From Anolis sagrei (taxonomy: Eukaryota > Chordata > Lepidosauria > Squamata > Anolidae), in contig NC_090034.1 of assembly GCF_037176765.1 (NCBI RefSeq), forward strand, positions 96,572,500-96,636,499: a DNA stretch of 64,000 nucleotides. Reading direction: 5' to 3'. Shown piece after piece: positions 31,171 to 41,832 of the stretch. How positions within the stretch are numbered: the stretch's first letter is position 1; each line of letters opens with the position of its first letter. Below the pieces are notes generated by a model. The model saw nothing but the letters and a program-made list of their open reading frames with translations. It was not told the origin of the DNA and ran no database searches. The position numbers were made by a program, and so were the translations under genes.

Positions 31171-31233
31171 CACAACCTTGAAAGAGACAAAAAAGCCCTT
31201 TTTAGCTTTTGTCTCTTTCAAGGTTATGCCAAA
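31171..31233. repeat. Short hairpin with 28-bp stem
   Basis: CTTTGGCACAACCTTGAAAG with AGACAAAA is followed by a loop of about 8 nt and then by its complement with a single mismatch. The size is like a pre-miRNA hairpin, but nothing else supports a gene. Confidence 0.6.
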
Positions 31234-31244
31234 GCAACCCTGGC

Positions 31245-31500
31245 TTTTTTTCATGTCAGGAGTGACTTGAGCAACTGCAAGTCGCTTCTGGTGTGAGAGA
31301 ATTGGCCGTCTGCAAGGACGTTGCCCAAGGGGTGCCTAGATGTTTGCTGTTTTACCATCCTTTTGGGAGGCTTCTTTCATGTTCCTGCATGGGAAGCTGG
31401 AATTGACAGAGTGAGCTCAACCCTCTCACCCTGGATTCGAACCGCGGACCTATCGCTCAGCAGTCTTGCCAACACACGGTGGCCACTGTGTCAGCCTGGC
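31245..31500 (-). mobile_element. tRNA-derived SINE2
   Basis: The + strand starts CATGTCAGGAGTGACTTGAG, runs through AGAGAATTGGCCGTCTGCAA and ends near the tRNA-like ACCCTGGATTCGAACCGCGG. The tRNA head (GGGGGCTCC) is degraded. Confidence 0.75.
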
Positions 31501-31824
31501 TAAAAAGAAGAGATTGACAGAACTCACATAACCATTATCGTCGATGGAGTTTTTACTTCCTGATTCAGGAATAAACCAACTTTTGGGTAGTTTTTAAAGA
31601 AGTCGCTCTGTTATTTTAATGCAACTTTTTAAAATACGCTTTATTCCTGAGGCTTTCCTATCACTTTGTACTGCATCCAAAGAAGTGGGTTTATATCCAC
31701 AACAGCTCATGCTAAAACAAAAACCAGACAGTCTTAAAGGTGCTGCAACATTCCTTTTTTTGTTCCTGTTTCCTTTTTATGGAATTTTGGGAAACGCAGA
31801 GACATTTCTTTGGGATTATTTTTT

Positions 31825-32083
31825 TCCGCATCAGGAATGAGTTGAGAAACTGCAAGTTTCTTCTGGTGTGAGAATTGGCCGTCTGCAAGGACGTTCCCCA
31901 GAGGACGCCCGGATGTTTTGATGTTTTATCATCCTTGTGGGAGGCTTCTCTCATGTCCCCGCAATAGGGAGCTAGAGCTGACAGAGGGAGCTCATCTGCA
32001 CTCTCCCCGGATTCGAATCTGTGACTTGTCGGTCTTCAGTCCTGCCGGCACAAGGGTTTAACCCATTGTGCCACTGGAGGTTC
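31825..32083 (-). mobile_element. tRNA-derived SINE2
   Basis: It has the tail CATCAGGAATGAGTTGAGAA, the body GAATTGGCCGTCTGCAAGGA and the tRNA-like CCCCGGATTCGAATCTGTGA, ending in CCCATTGTGCCACTGGAGG. Confidence 0.8.
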
Positions 32084-32760
32084 TATTTCTTTGGGATGGG
32101 AGAGAGGGATGAGGGTGGAGATAAGAGATTTTCAAGATCCTTTATGTGCTCCCACCAAAACTAAACAACACCTTTGCTGTGCCAGGCCTTCAAGGTGGTG
32201 TTTCTCATCAGCAGCCCCAGGTGTTCATAATTTAGGCTAAAATATTTTACTGGTTTGGAGAGTACGGGGGACCCATTGCATTTGCTTTTCAAGAGAGGCG
32301 TGTGAAATGCAGTGGTCACATTAAGGTGTTTACATTTAGGGCAGAAAGCAGTGTAAAGGGATTCGGGAGTGACGTAGGATCTCCATTCCTTCAAGTGAGT
32401 AAGGCAGGGAGCGAGGGACAGAAATATTGTCTTGTCACTCTGAGATGTACAGAATTTTTTTTTGTTCTAATTGTTAACTACTTCGGCCTGCTGTGATGGG
32501 CTTTCCTATAATTTGCCGCTAAAAGACAAATCCCAATAACTGCCTCTTTGCCAGATTGTCTGTTGAATTAATTATCTTTTAAGTAAAGAAAGATGTTACA
32601 CTGTATCTCAGATACACTGTACTACTGCTGCTTTTGTTTTGTTTTGTTTTCTATTCTGGGTTTGAATAAAAAATTAATATGTGGACTGACGCTGCTGCTG
32701 CGTGTATCGTTCTTGCCCGTTGTGCTGGCAATGCACAAGACCAAACCAATCCTGAACTCT
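32084..32760. other. No gene recognised
   Basis: This is unique-looking AT-moderate sequence. A possible distal polyadenylation signal for PRX lies at about 32665. Confidence 0.35.
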
Positions 32761-32768
32761 CACTAGAA

Positions 32769-34113
32769 CAGGGACCACTTTGACCAGGGACCACTTGACC
32801 AGGGACCACTTTGACCAGAGACCACTTTGACCAGAGACCACTTTGACCAGTGACCACTTTGACTAGGGACCACTTGACCAGGGACCACTTTTGACCTGAG
32901 ACCACTTTGACTAGGGACCACTTTGACCAGAGACCAGTTAGACCAGAGACCACTTTGACCAGGGACCACTTGACAGGGACCACTTTGACCAGAGGCCTCT
33001 CGACCAGGGATCATTTTGACCAGGGACCACTTGACCAGGGACCACTCAAGCAGGGACCACTTAGACCAGAGACCACTTAGACCAGGGACCACTTGACCAG
33101 GGACCACTTTGACCAGAGACCACTTTGACCAGAGGCCTCTCGACCAGGGATCATTTTGACCAGGGACCACTTTGACCAGGGACCATTTTGACCAGGGACC
33201 ACTTAACCAGGGACCACTTAACCAGGAACCACTTTGACCAGGGACCATTTGACCAGGGACCACTTTGACCAGGGACCACTTTGACTAGGGACCATTTTGA
33301 CCAGGGGCCACTTTGACCTGAGACCACTTTGACTAGGGACCACTTTGACCAGAGACCACTTAGACCAGAGACCACTTTGACTAGGGACCACTCAACCAGA
33401 GACCACTTTGACCAGGGACCACTTTGACCAGGGACCACTTTGACCAGGGACCATTTTGACCAGGGGCCACTTTGACCTGAGACCACTTAACCAGGGACCA
33501 CTTAACCAGGAACCACTTTGACCAAGGACCATTTGACCAGGGACCATTTAACCAGGGACCATTTGACCAGGGACCATTTGACCAGGGACCATTTGACCAG
33601 GGACCACTTTGACCAGAGACCACTTTGACCAGGGACCATTTGACCAGGGACCACTTTGACCAGAGACCACTTTGACCAGGGACCATTTGACCAGGGACCA
33701 CTTTGACCAGGGACCATTTTGACCAGGGACCATTCTTCAACATTAGTACCAAACGGGTTATGAATTAGTTTTTGGTCAACTTTAGATTCAGTTTGTTTAT
33801 TTGGGGTGCTGATTCAGATAATTGCATTGGATAGACCACGTCAGTTCTAGTTTCCGATACAGAACATATGCCATCCAGTAGTCACCATCTCTCGCCCATA
33901 GCAAACCATATTTAATAATCTAGAGCTGATGTGGTAGTAGTAATCTTTTTAGGTAGTCAGCCTCTCCTCTCCCAACATTCCTTTTGCCTTGGCACTATAA
34001 GAGAGTTTTGTGAGACCAGTTGCTCTTGTTGCCAAGTGGTTTCGAGGCAACGGTTCGGTAATGGAGAGTCTGTGGACCATAGTGATCCACAGACCACAGG
34101 TTGGGAACCACTA
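32769..34113. mobile_element. Non-autonomous hAT element expanded into a minisatellite
   Basis: It is flanked by a perfect 8-bp duplication CACTAGAA (32761-32768 and 34114-34121), the hAT signature. The right part (33735-34113) matches its sibling at 49030-49481 along its length and ends GGTTGGGAACCACTA. The left inverted terminus of the sibling (CAGTGGTTCCCAACC) is absent; the element now opens CAGGGACCACTTTGACCAGG, directly with the array. There is no transposase. Confidence 0.85.
32770..33735. repeat. GACCAGGGACCACTTT minisatellite
   Basis: About sixty head-to-tail units of 15-17 bp (GACCAGGGACCACTTT and variants GACCAGAGACCACTTT, GACCAGGGACCATTT). The sibling element at 49030 has only two such units. 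All frames of the - strand are largely open because the unit lacks stops in that direction. Confidence 0.97.
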
Positions 34114-34121
34114 CACTAGAA

Positions 34122-34329
34122 GCTGCAATGACAAACTGAGGCACTCGCACTTTGCACATATCATGAGATGACATAATTTATTAGATGGTACTATAATGCC
34201 CCATAAAATGGGAAACAGTTGGAAAAGAGGAGGATAATGCCACAGACTCACCCACAGCCTCGAGTTTGTCAGACCTAGGCAAGAAGTCCTTGAGATCTCT
34301 CATTCATAAACATAAGTCATAGACCACAG
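34122..34329. other. No feature recognised
   Basis: Short unique stretch between the hAT element and an old CR1 end. Confidence 0.3.
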
Positions 34330-34600
34330 TCATAGTGTTTGAAGGGATCACAAGGGTCATTCGAGTTCAACCCTCCAGCACGTAGTGAGAGCACTCTTAA
34401 AAAATGCCTATCGAACCTCTATTTATAGACCTTCAAAGAAAGACAATCCACCTCTCTGCAAGGCAATCTCTTTCACTATCAAACAGCTCCTACACTCAAG
34501 AAGTTCTTTCTAATGTTTAGGTGGAATCTCTTCCAATTTTAACCCATTGGTTTGAGTTCTAGCAGCAAAACACAAGCTTATTCTGTACCTCCACATAACA
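34330..34600 (-). mobile_element. Old CR1 LINE 3' end
   Basis: GATCACAAGGGTCATTCGAG, GCAAGGCAATCTCTTTCACT and TTCTTTCTAATGTTTAGGTG match the CR1 3' region in reverse with many differences, so it is older than the copies at 2036 and 5300. Confidence 0.6.
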
Positions 34601-35740
34601 TTCTTTGAGATATTCAGAAGTCAATGTTATCAAGGTACATGGTTAAGTTGGGAGCCATTTTTCCCAGCTCCTCTGCATAGAGGTAGGAAGCTAAACACTT
34701 TATTCAGAAGAAGATGGGACCTCTTCTGAATTGCAGGATGAATGAAAAGGGAGATCTGGAGAAGACAACCTTGTGATAGAGGGTGAGCCAACTAGGCTCA
34801 TGCTTAGGTTCAGTGCCTCCTCTCTTGGAGCCCTCTGGTAGCTATAGCTTTCATCTCCATCTCCAAAATGTTGCACATTTCCAGTGCCTCCAAGGGCCTT
34901 TAGATAACCCCCATCAACCCATTATATCCTAAGAAAATGCTCCAAGGAGCAAATCCCATTCGCTCTAATCAATAATTTGGAATGCTAGAAATTGCAGTCC
35001 AGCAACATCTGGAAGACTGTGTTGTTCACGCTCTTAGTGCAAGATAAGAACAGTGAAAATATCCGGAATATGATGCCAGTTCACCTTGCTTTACGTAGGG
35101 CCTGGGTCACCTATCAAAGGATTTTCTTGGCAAGATGTGTTCACAGGATGTCTGCCCTTGCATTCCAGTAAGGCTGAGACAGTGTGATCTGCTTAAGACC
35201 AGCCAATTAATTTCCCATGCTAAATGGTTCCTATTCTAATATTCAATCCACTCTCCCACACCAGTCCCTTTTCTCCGAGAACAATCAAATCAAGGCTACA
35301 GAACCATCTACTGAAGGTATATTCTAGACATGGGGAGAGGAAAGAGAAAACCCATGTAGTAAAGGCCCACCTTCATTTGAAAACCAAATAGTCTTCTCAT
35401 GGCCCATTCATTATTGCTCCAAAGCTCCTGAGAGAAAGGACTGATGTTCAGAAGTCACCAGATTTGGGAAATATAGGCAAGAGTCATTTCCTGGTGGAAA
35501 CAAGGGCGCTCAGTTCAGTCTTTAGCCCAGCTTAAGATAGGAAGCTGATAATCTGAGTGGTCAACTGGCCTCCATAACAGAACCTTTTTGACTTGGCAAC
35601 TTTGGAACTGAGCTGACTGTTGCATCACCCATTGTTCCAGAGAAGGGCTGGGGTTCTCTTGAGTCAAAGGCGGCTGAACCTCTCTTTGCAAGAAAGCCAG
35701 TTTTGCACCCGTGTTTCTGAGCTTGGGCAAGCCCAGAACG
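34601..35740. other. HIPK4 upstream region
   Basis: No repeat or coding motif was recognised. The promoter and 5' UTR of HIPK4 should lie here or nearby. No TATA box or CpG-rich island is obvious. Confidence 0.35.
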
Positions 35741-37387
35741 ATGGTCACAATCGAGTCGGAATCAGACTTCTATGACGTGTTTGAGATCCTGGGGAAGGGG
35801 ACGTTTGGGGAAGTGGTGAAAAGCTGGAAACGGAGCACGGGGGAGATGGTCGCCATCAAGATCCTGAGAAATGACTCCTACCGGAGCAGAATCATCAAGA
35901 ACGAGCTGAAGCTACTACAGACGATGGCTGAGGTGGACTCAGAGCAGTCCCACATTGTCCAGTTCCACGAATTCTTCCACGACGAGCTCAAGTTCTACCT
36001 GGTCTTTGAGCTGTTGGAGCAAAACCTCTTTGACTTCCAGAAAGAGCACAATTTTTCCCCTTTGCCAGTCCGACACATTCGGACGGTGACCACACAGGTG
36101 CTGAGAGCCTTAGCCAAGCTAAAAGAGCTCTCCATAATCCATGCAGACCTGAAGCCGGAGAACATCATGTTGGTCGACCAGGTGAGGTATCCTTTCCGAA
36201 TCAAGGTGATTGACTTTGGATCTGCCAGCATCTTCAATGAGGTGCGCTATGTCAAAGAGCCATACATCCAGTCCCGGTTCTACCGGGCGCCAGAGATACT
36301 GTTAGGGCTACCGTTCTGTGAGAAAGTGGACATGTGGTCCTTGGGGTGCGTGATGGCAGAGCTGCACCTTGGCTGGCCTCTCTACCCCGGGAACAATGAA
36401 TACGACCAGATACGGTACATCTGTGAAACTCAAGGGATGCCCAGGACCACCCTTCTCAACGCTGCCAGGAAAGCCCACCTCTTTTTCAAAAGAAGCCAGC
36501 ATCCCGAGGTGGTGAATTCCTGGCAGCTGAAGACCCCAGCAGAATACCTGGCGGACACCAAGGTGAAATCTGTGGAACGGAGGAAGTATGTGCTGAAGTC
36601 CCTGGACCAGATGGAGACGGTGAATGTCCACAAGATGATCTACCCAGACAGCGAGGCCTTGGCTGAGTACTTTGACCTCCGGAGCATGGTGGAGCTCATT
36701 AAGAGAATGTTGACCTGGGATTCCCATGAGCGTATCACCCCTAGCGCAGCCCTGAAACACCCCTACATTTCCACACAGCCACTCAAGCAGAATTATGATC
36801 TCACTCAGTATTATCAGTTCTGCATGAGGAGCCTCCATGAGTCACTCCCCAACCATGGAAAAGCGGTGGAGGAGGAAACTCAGGTCTATAGCCCTATGGA
36901 AGAGGAGCACTTCTACGCTTCCCAGCAGTCCTTCAAGGAGGACAATGCTCATGGCATCCAAAGGACCACCAGCCAACTGGATGATCTGAGCATCGCTGAA
37001 GCCAGCCGGGAGGTGCCCCTGAAAGTATGGGGCGAAGGACCCAGTGGAGGTCTCTACGAGCCTCTCTCTGGCCCCACAGAGGCTGCCTCTGGCCGGCGCA
37101 AGACCCTCCACCAAAACTTTCGTTTGTGCCATGAGCAGCCAACCCAGCAAGAGCCCATCATGCCCTACTACAGGAACCGTCATGGGAGTCCCAAGCATCG
37201 CAAGGCATCCCACCATGCCAAGTTGGACCCCACTTTTGAAAATCTCATCCTCCTGGGACAATATTCACCGGAAGACACCCTCAGCTGGGAGAAGGAGAGC
37301 AACGCTAGCACTAACTCCCTGCCCGAGTCCAATGGAAAGGAAGATCCTAACTACCCCAAAGGTCTGATGTTGTCACCCAAAACTCAG
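35741..37387 (+). CDS. HIPK4: HIPK4 kinase, long first coding exon
   Basis: Homeodomain-interacting protein kinase 4, a dual-specificity-type CMGC Ser/Thr kinase; in mice it is needed for sperm-head shaping. The start is ATG at 35741 (MVTIESESDFYDVFEILGKG), matching human MSTIQSETDCYDIIEVLGKG; an in-frame ATG ten codons earlier is not supported by homology. Visible are the glycine loop GKGTFGEV (18-25), the VAIK lysine K40, HADLKPEN with catalytic D136, DFG at D158, the activation-loop tyrosine Y175 in PYIQSRFYRAPE, and LGCVMAELHLGWPLYPGNNE. The kinase domain spans roughly 11-347 and is intact. After it comes a divergent tail with QLDDLS conserved. The exon ends in CAG with GTAGCG as donor in phase 0; joined to 42249 it gives 612 aa (human 616). 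Unspliced, the frame ends at 37426. Confidence 0.95.
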
Positions 37388-37499
37388 GTAGCGGTCATTG
37401 AATTCCTTCAGTCGAAGGGGGCATGAAATCGTTCCCTTAAGAAGGGAAAAGTCTCAGAGAAGTCTTCCAATACAGAAGCAGCATACCAACACTTTAGAC

Positions 37500-37753
37500 C
37501 AGGCATGGGCAAATTTTGGCCCTCCAGGTGTTTTGGACTTCAACTCCCACAATTCCTAACAGCCTACTGGCTTTTAGGAATTGTGGGAGTTGAAGTCCAA
37601 AACACCTGGAGGGCTGTTAGGAATTGTGGGAGCTGATGTCCAAAACACCTGGAAGGCTGTTAGGGAGTTGAAGACCAAAACTTCTACCGACTGTTAGGGA
37701 TTGTAGACGTTGAAGTCCAAAACACTTGGAGGGCCAAAGTTTGCCCTTGCCTG
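37500..37753. mobile_element. hAT-type MITE with amplified arm
   Basis: Perfect 8-bp duplications CTTTAGAC flank it (37492-37499 and 37754-37761). The left end CAGGCATGGGCAAATTTTGG and right end CCAAAGTTTGCCCTTGCCTG are inverted. The right arm unit (TTAGGAATTGTGGGAGTTGA with AGTCCAAAACACCTGGAGGG) is present about four times with increasing divergence, the left arm once. It sits in the HIPK4 intron. Confidence 0.85.
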
Positions 37754-37761
37754 CTTTAGAC

Positions 37762-38371
37762 AATGGGCTTAGTTCTTGTGACAGTTCAAAAAGGGTGTCT
37801 TTACATGAGTTGTGAGTGTAGCTACTCCTTCCTGGAGACTTTTAAAAAACAAAACAAAACCCAACTTGATATAGGAGGTCGTATGTGTGATCCTGATACT
37901 TTAATCATTGCTTGCTGATGTGATTGGCTGACCAATCAAATTACCAATGTGCTGCCTTTCTATGCTGCTTTGCTCTCAGAGTAGGGCCCAGGACAGCTTC
38001 TAAACAATCAAAATATTGCAATTAGAAAACAATTAAAAGCAAATAAAATAAAATAAAAAACCTCTCCATGAGTCTGGAAGTCCTCCAGAACGATTCTACT
38101 GTCAACATCCACTGGACTCTGAGCATAAAGCTCTATTAGAGGACCTAAAGATTCCTAAAGAGAACATTATAACCAAATCAACGAATAATCATACTCACAA
38201 AAAGTCAAAACCACAATTACAGAGGGCCAATTTTAGTGTAAAAATATTTTTAAAATAAAACAGTTTGGGGGGTAAGATTAAAGCCCACTCTCCTACCCAT
38301 ACTTCCCTCACTTGCTTCAGTTCTTTGCATTCATAGGGAGAGGCTGTAGCAAAGTTTTCTGAATCTGACAC
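37762..38371. other. HIPK4 intron, no feature recognised
   Basis: AT-rich intronic sequence with no recognised repeat or exon. Confidence 0.35.
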
Positions 38372-38377
38372 CTTTTC

Positions 38378-38690
38378 TTTCATGTCAGGAGCGACTTGAG
38401 AAACTCCAAGTCGCTTTGGGTGTGAGAGAATTGGCCGTCTGCAAGGACGTTGCCCAGGGGACACCCGGATGTTTTGATGTTTTACCATCCTTGTGGGAGG
38501 ACGTTGCCCAGGGGACACCCAGACATTTTGATGTTTTACCATCCTTGTGGGAGGCTTCTCTCGTGTCCCTGCATAGGGAGCTGGAGCGGACAGACGGGAG
38601 CTCATCCGTGCTCTCCCTGGATTCAAACCTCCAACCTGTCGGTCTTCAGTCCTGCTGGCACAAGGGTTTAACCCATTGCATCACCTTAGT
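38378..38690 (-). mobile_element. tRNA-derived SINE2 with internal duplication
   Basis: It starts CATGTCAGGAGCGACTTGAG and ends in CCATTGCATCACC. A block of about 60 bp (GACGTTGCCCAGGGGACACC ... TTGTGGGAG) is repeated directly at 38444-38501 and 38502-38559. Confidence 0.8.
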
Positions 38691-39048
38691 CTGGCTCATT
38701 AGTCTGACATCCAATCTATAGCAAATGCCTTATGTTGCCCAATAGCTGAGCCAATCCAAACGTTACAGTTAGATGTCAAAGAGTTGGAAGAGACCTCTAA
38801 TTCACTGCTTCTTAAACAAATGGGGTCAATGTTGGGTTTCTGAAAAAATTGGCAACTATAAAAGTTTTCTGAACATCGTGACTGTTTTAGGCATTTATAC
38901 ATACCAATTGTGCAATGTTTACATTGGACTCTGCACAAGATGCTTCAACTGACCTTCACAAAACAAGGGAAATCAGCCTGTTCAGTAAGCCTTTGCAAAT
39001 GCCAATTAACTGTTTGATTTTTTCATACTTATCATATACCTATATATG

Positions 39049-39375
39049 GGTTCCATAGTGGTGCAGCGGGTTAAACCGCTGAGCTGCTGAAGTTGCTGAC
39101 CAAAAGGTTAGCGGTTCAAATTCAGAGAGAGGGGTGAGCTTCTGCTGTTAGGCCTAGCTTCTGCCAATCTAGCAGTTTGAAAACATGTAAATGTGAGATC
39201 AATAGGTACCGCTTCTGCGGGAAGGTAACGGCGTTCCATGCAGTCATGCTGGCCACATGACCTTGGAGGTGTCTACGGACAATGCCAGCTCTTCAGCTTA
39301 GAAATAGAAATGAGCACCAGAGTCCCAGAGTCAGACACAATAAGATTTTGTGTCAAGGGAAAACCATTACTTTAC
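39049..39375 (+). mobile_element. Sauria-type SINE, diverged
   Basis: GGTTCCATAGTGGTGCAGCG head, CATGCTGGCCACATGACCTT, and the tail CAGAGTCAGACACAATAAG. It is more diverged than the copy at 9609. Confidence 0.8.
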
Positions 39376-39382
39376 CTTTAAT

Positions 39383-39455
39383 ATAATATTCTGTAATATA
39401 ATATATAATATAATATAATATAATATAATATAATATAATATAATATAATATATAA
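39383..39455. repeat. (ATAAT)n microsatellite
   Basis: About twelve AATAT-type pentanucleotide units in the HIPK4 intron. Confidence 0.95.
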
Positions 39456-39757
39456 ATGCCTCCTACAAAATGTCAATTTGGAGACCTCAGGAGGGCATGG
39501 GTGGAAGATCAAAATCTGGCCATGGCACACAAGGACAACCGTGTTGAAATAAACAACAGCCCCAATCTGGCAGCCAGCCACTCGTTTCAAAGGTTTCCCA
39601 TTCTGTTTCTTTAAGGAACATAGACTGGGAAGAACTGATGCAAAGCAGAGACATTTCTCCCATTCCGCATAATGGGCCCCGATTCCCCCAAGACAACCAA
39701 CAATGGCACTGTGTATTGTAGCCAAAGTTTTAATCCAACCAAGCCACCGGCATAGCC

Positions 39758-39901
39758 ACTCCATACAGTCAAGCCGGCCACATAACCTTGGAGGCGTCTA
39801 CGGACAACGCCGGCTCTTCGGCTTAGAAATGGAGATGAGCACCACCTCCCAGAGTTGGACATGACTAGACTTAATGTCAGGGGAAACTTTTACCTTTACC
39901 T
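39758..39901 (+). mobile_element. Sauria-type SINE, 3' half
   Basis: CATACAGTCAAGCCGGCCAC, GTCTACGGACAACGCCGGCT and the BovB-like tail CAGAGTTGGACATGACTAGA, ending in CTTTTACCTTTACC. The tRNA head is missing. Confidence 0.8.
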
Positions 39902-40146
39902 ATACATATATATACCCAGCGTCATATGAAAAAGTTTCAGATGGAAAGGGTTCACAAGCGGAAAATGTTGAAGAAGTCCCATGTGTTAGTCAACCCAAAC
40001 GTGTTTGGATACCATAATAGAGTTGGAAGACACTCATGGGTCATCTTCCTCAGTGCAGGATCTCCAGCTAAAGCATGCATGGGCAAACATTGGCCCTCCA
40101 GGTGTTTTGGACTTCAACTCCCACAATTCCTAACAGCCAGTAGGCT

Positions 40147-40436
40147 GGGTTGTTATAGGTTTTTTCGGGCTATATGGCCATTCTCTCCTGATGTTTCGCC
40201 TGCATCTATGGCAAGCATCCTCAGAGGTAGTGAGGTCTGTTGGAACTATGAAAAAGGATTTATATATCTGTGGAATAACCAGGGTGGGACAAAGAACTCT
40301 TGTCTGCTGGAGCTAGGTGTGAATGTTTCAACTGACCACCTTGATTAGCATTTGATGGCCTGGCAGTGCCTGGGGCAATCTTTTGTTGAGAGGTGATTAG
40401 ATGTGCCAGATTGTTTTCTCTCTGTTGTTTTGCCAG
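40147..40436 (-). mobile_element. Penelope-like repeat, longer copy
   Basis: It begins GGGTTGTTATAGGTTTTTTC and continues past the hammerhead-like core into GGAATAACCAGGGTGGGACA, GCTGGAGCTAGGTGTGAATG and GCAGTGCCTGGGGCAATCTT. It is the longest copy in the window and is inserted in the MITE above. Confidence 0.6.
40190..40224 (-). ncRNA. Hammerhead-ribozyme-like core
   Basis: The complement has CTGAGGA, GCTTGC with GCAGGC, GAAAC, then ATC at the cleavage triplet. Core boxes are kept, stem III weakened. Confidence 0.45.
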
Positions 40437-40509
40437 TAGGCTGTTAGGAAATGTGAGAATTGAAGTCCAAAACACCTGGAGGGCCAAAGTTTGTCCAGGC
40501 CTGATAAAG

Positions 40510-41190
40510 CATCCCCAGCAGATTGTTGTCTAGCATCTTTATAGAAGACGTCTGAAGAAGGAGACCCCATGAACTGTTGGAAATAGCAACCTTCCAAGGC
40601 TCCACTAACTGTAAATGTGTATAGTTGTTAACCTATATTGTATGTACATTTTGGTTTGCCAGTTTGACTGTACCTCTTTGGTGTGGGAGGGGCTTCAGAC
40701 ACAGGACTCTATGTTGTATTCAGTTTGCATCAGACCTCAATGGAAGTGGGTGCATGTATGTTGCTGTTTGGACTTTAGAGAGAAGTATGCTTTTAGACCT
40801 CAATTGAGGTGGATGAAGTTTGTTTCCTTTCAGACTTCAGTGAATACAGTTATACAGTTTGGACTACATATGCTTAAAGACTGTGGACTAGTATGCTGAA
40901 TATATACAAGAAGTTTGTTAGTAAACCTGAGATGTTATTTTTCAAAGAAGACCTTGGTTTTTTTTTATCTCAGAGTATATACTTTAAGAGGTTTTAAGGA
41001 AGTGTATATCTTTTGGGCAATTGCAAATTCAACTTCAAAGACACAACCATCCTCTGCTAACCAAACATATTTTTGTAGTGGCATGTCTTTATCCATGGCA
41101 GTTCAAAGACATGGTTCTTCAGTTTAACAGCCGAGTTACCTATGTGCCATTACATGAATACTTATTAATTTATTTATTTACAGTATTTAT
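40510..41190. other. HIPK4 intron, unassigned
   Basis: The stretch looks like degenerate repeat DNA (repeated GACCTCAATGGAAGTGGGTG-like and GACCTCAATTGAGGTGGATG blocks at 40733 and 40797), but no family could be named. Confidence 0.3.
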
Positions 41191-41198
41191 TAGGTACT

Positions 41199-41640
41199 AG
41201 CTTGGGGACCCGGTGCTGCCCAGGTTATTTGAGAAAGGAATTGTGTATCAAGGTTGGTCTTTATCAGTTATTTATATGGGTTGCAGTGGTCTCAGGAAGT
41301 TAGTGAAGGTACTGTGAGTCCCATCATCTATGGTCCATCCTCCTCCAAACTGAACCAGGATGGAGAGTGGGTCATGCGGACTCTGTGTGCCAAGTTTGGT
41401 CTTGATCGGTCATTAGATGAGGGTTGTAGCAGTCTTGGAAAGTGAGTGGAGGTACTTGAAGTCCTATCATCCATAGTCTGTTCTCCCCCAAACCTCACCA
41501 GAATGTTGAGTTGGCCATGGGGGCTCTCTGTGCCAAGTTTGGTCTTTATTGGTATTTGGATGAGTGTTGCTGTGGTTTCAGGAAGTGAGTGAAGGTACTG
41601 CAAGTCCCATCATCCATCGTCCATCATCTGTGTGTCTGTC
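41199..41640 (-). mobile_element. Helitron-like element, 3' region
   Basis: ACTAGCTTGGGGACCCGGTG followed by CTGCCCAGGTTATTTGAG: on the complement this is a GC-rich hairpin next to a CTAGT end, as in Helitrons. The body repeats a block of about 140 bp (GTCTCAGGAAGTTAGTGAAG ... TGTGCCAAGTTTGGTC) three times. A sibling is at 63775-64000. Confidence 0.5.
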
Positions 41641-41832
41641 TATATATGTTGTGTGTCTATGGCAGTGGTTCTCAACCTGTGGGTACCCAGGTGTTTTGGC
41701 CCACAACTCCCAGAAATCCCATCCAGTTTACCAACTGTTAGGATTTCTGGGAGTTGAAGGCCAAAACATCTGGGTACCCACAGGTCAAGAACCACTGCCA
41801 TAGACACACAACATATATAGACAGACACACAG
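41628..41832. repeat. Palindrome: inverted SINE tails around a hAT-type MITE
   Basis: The arms run from CTGTGTGTCTGTCTATATAT through CAGTGGTTCTCAACCTGTGG to the centre near 41730 and back. They are about 95 bp with only a few differences, so the palindrome includes not just the MITE (41661-41799) but also the SINE sequence outside it on both sides. Confidence 0.8.

Larger units (their letters stand above)
40078..40505. mobile_element. hAT-type MITE split by a Penelope-like repeat
   Basis: The left arm GCATGGGCAAACATTGGCCC ends at about 40146 and the right arm resumes at about 40437 (TAGGCTGTTAGGAAATGTGA), ending TTGTCCAGGCCTG. Flanks CTAAAGCA and ATAAAGCA (7 of 8) suggest the hAT duplication. 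Same family as 37500-37753. Confidence 0.7.

Noticed and set aside
32769-33735. Direct-repeat array resembling a CRISPR
   Set aside because: Units of 15-17 bp without spacers, in a vertebrate genome and inside a hAT element: it is a minisatellite.
32651-33752. Overlapping open frames of up to 166 codons on the - strand with a WSLVKVVPGQ repeat
   Set aside because: They are translations of the GACCAGGGACCACTTT minisatellite, open in several frames because the unit lacks stops in that direction. No start context or other coding sign.
35741-37426. HIPK4 as an intronless retrogene
   Set aside because: A terminal exon with matching phase and human-like C-terminus is found at 42249-42440, and neighbours PRX and PLD3 are the expected ones.
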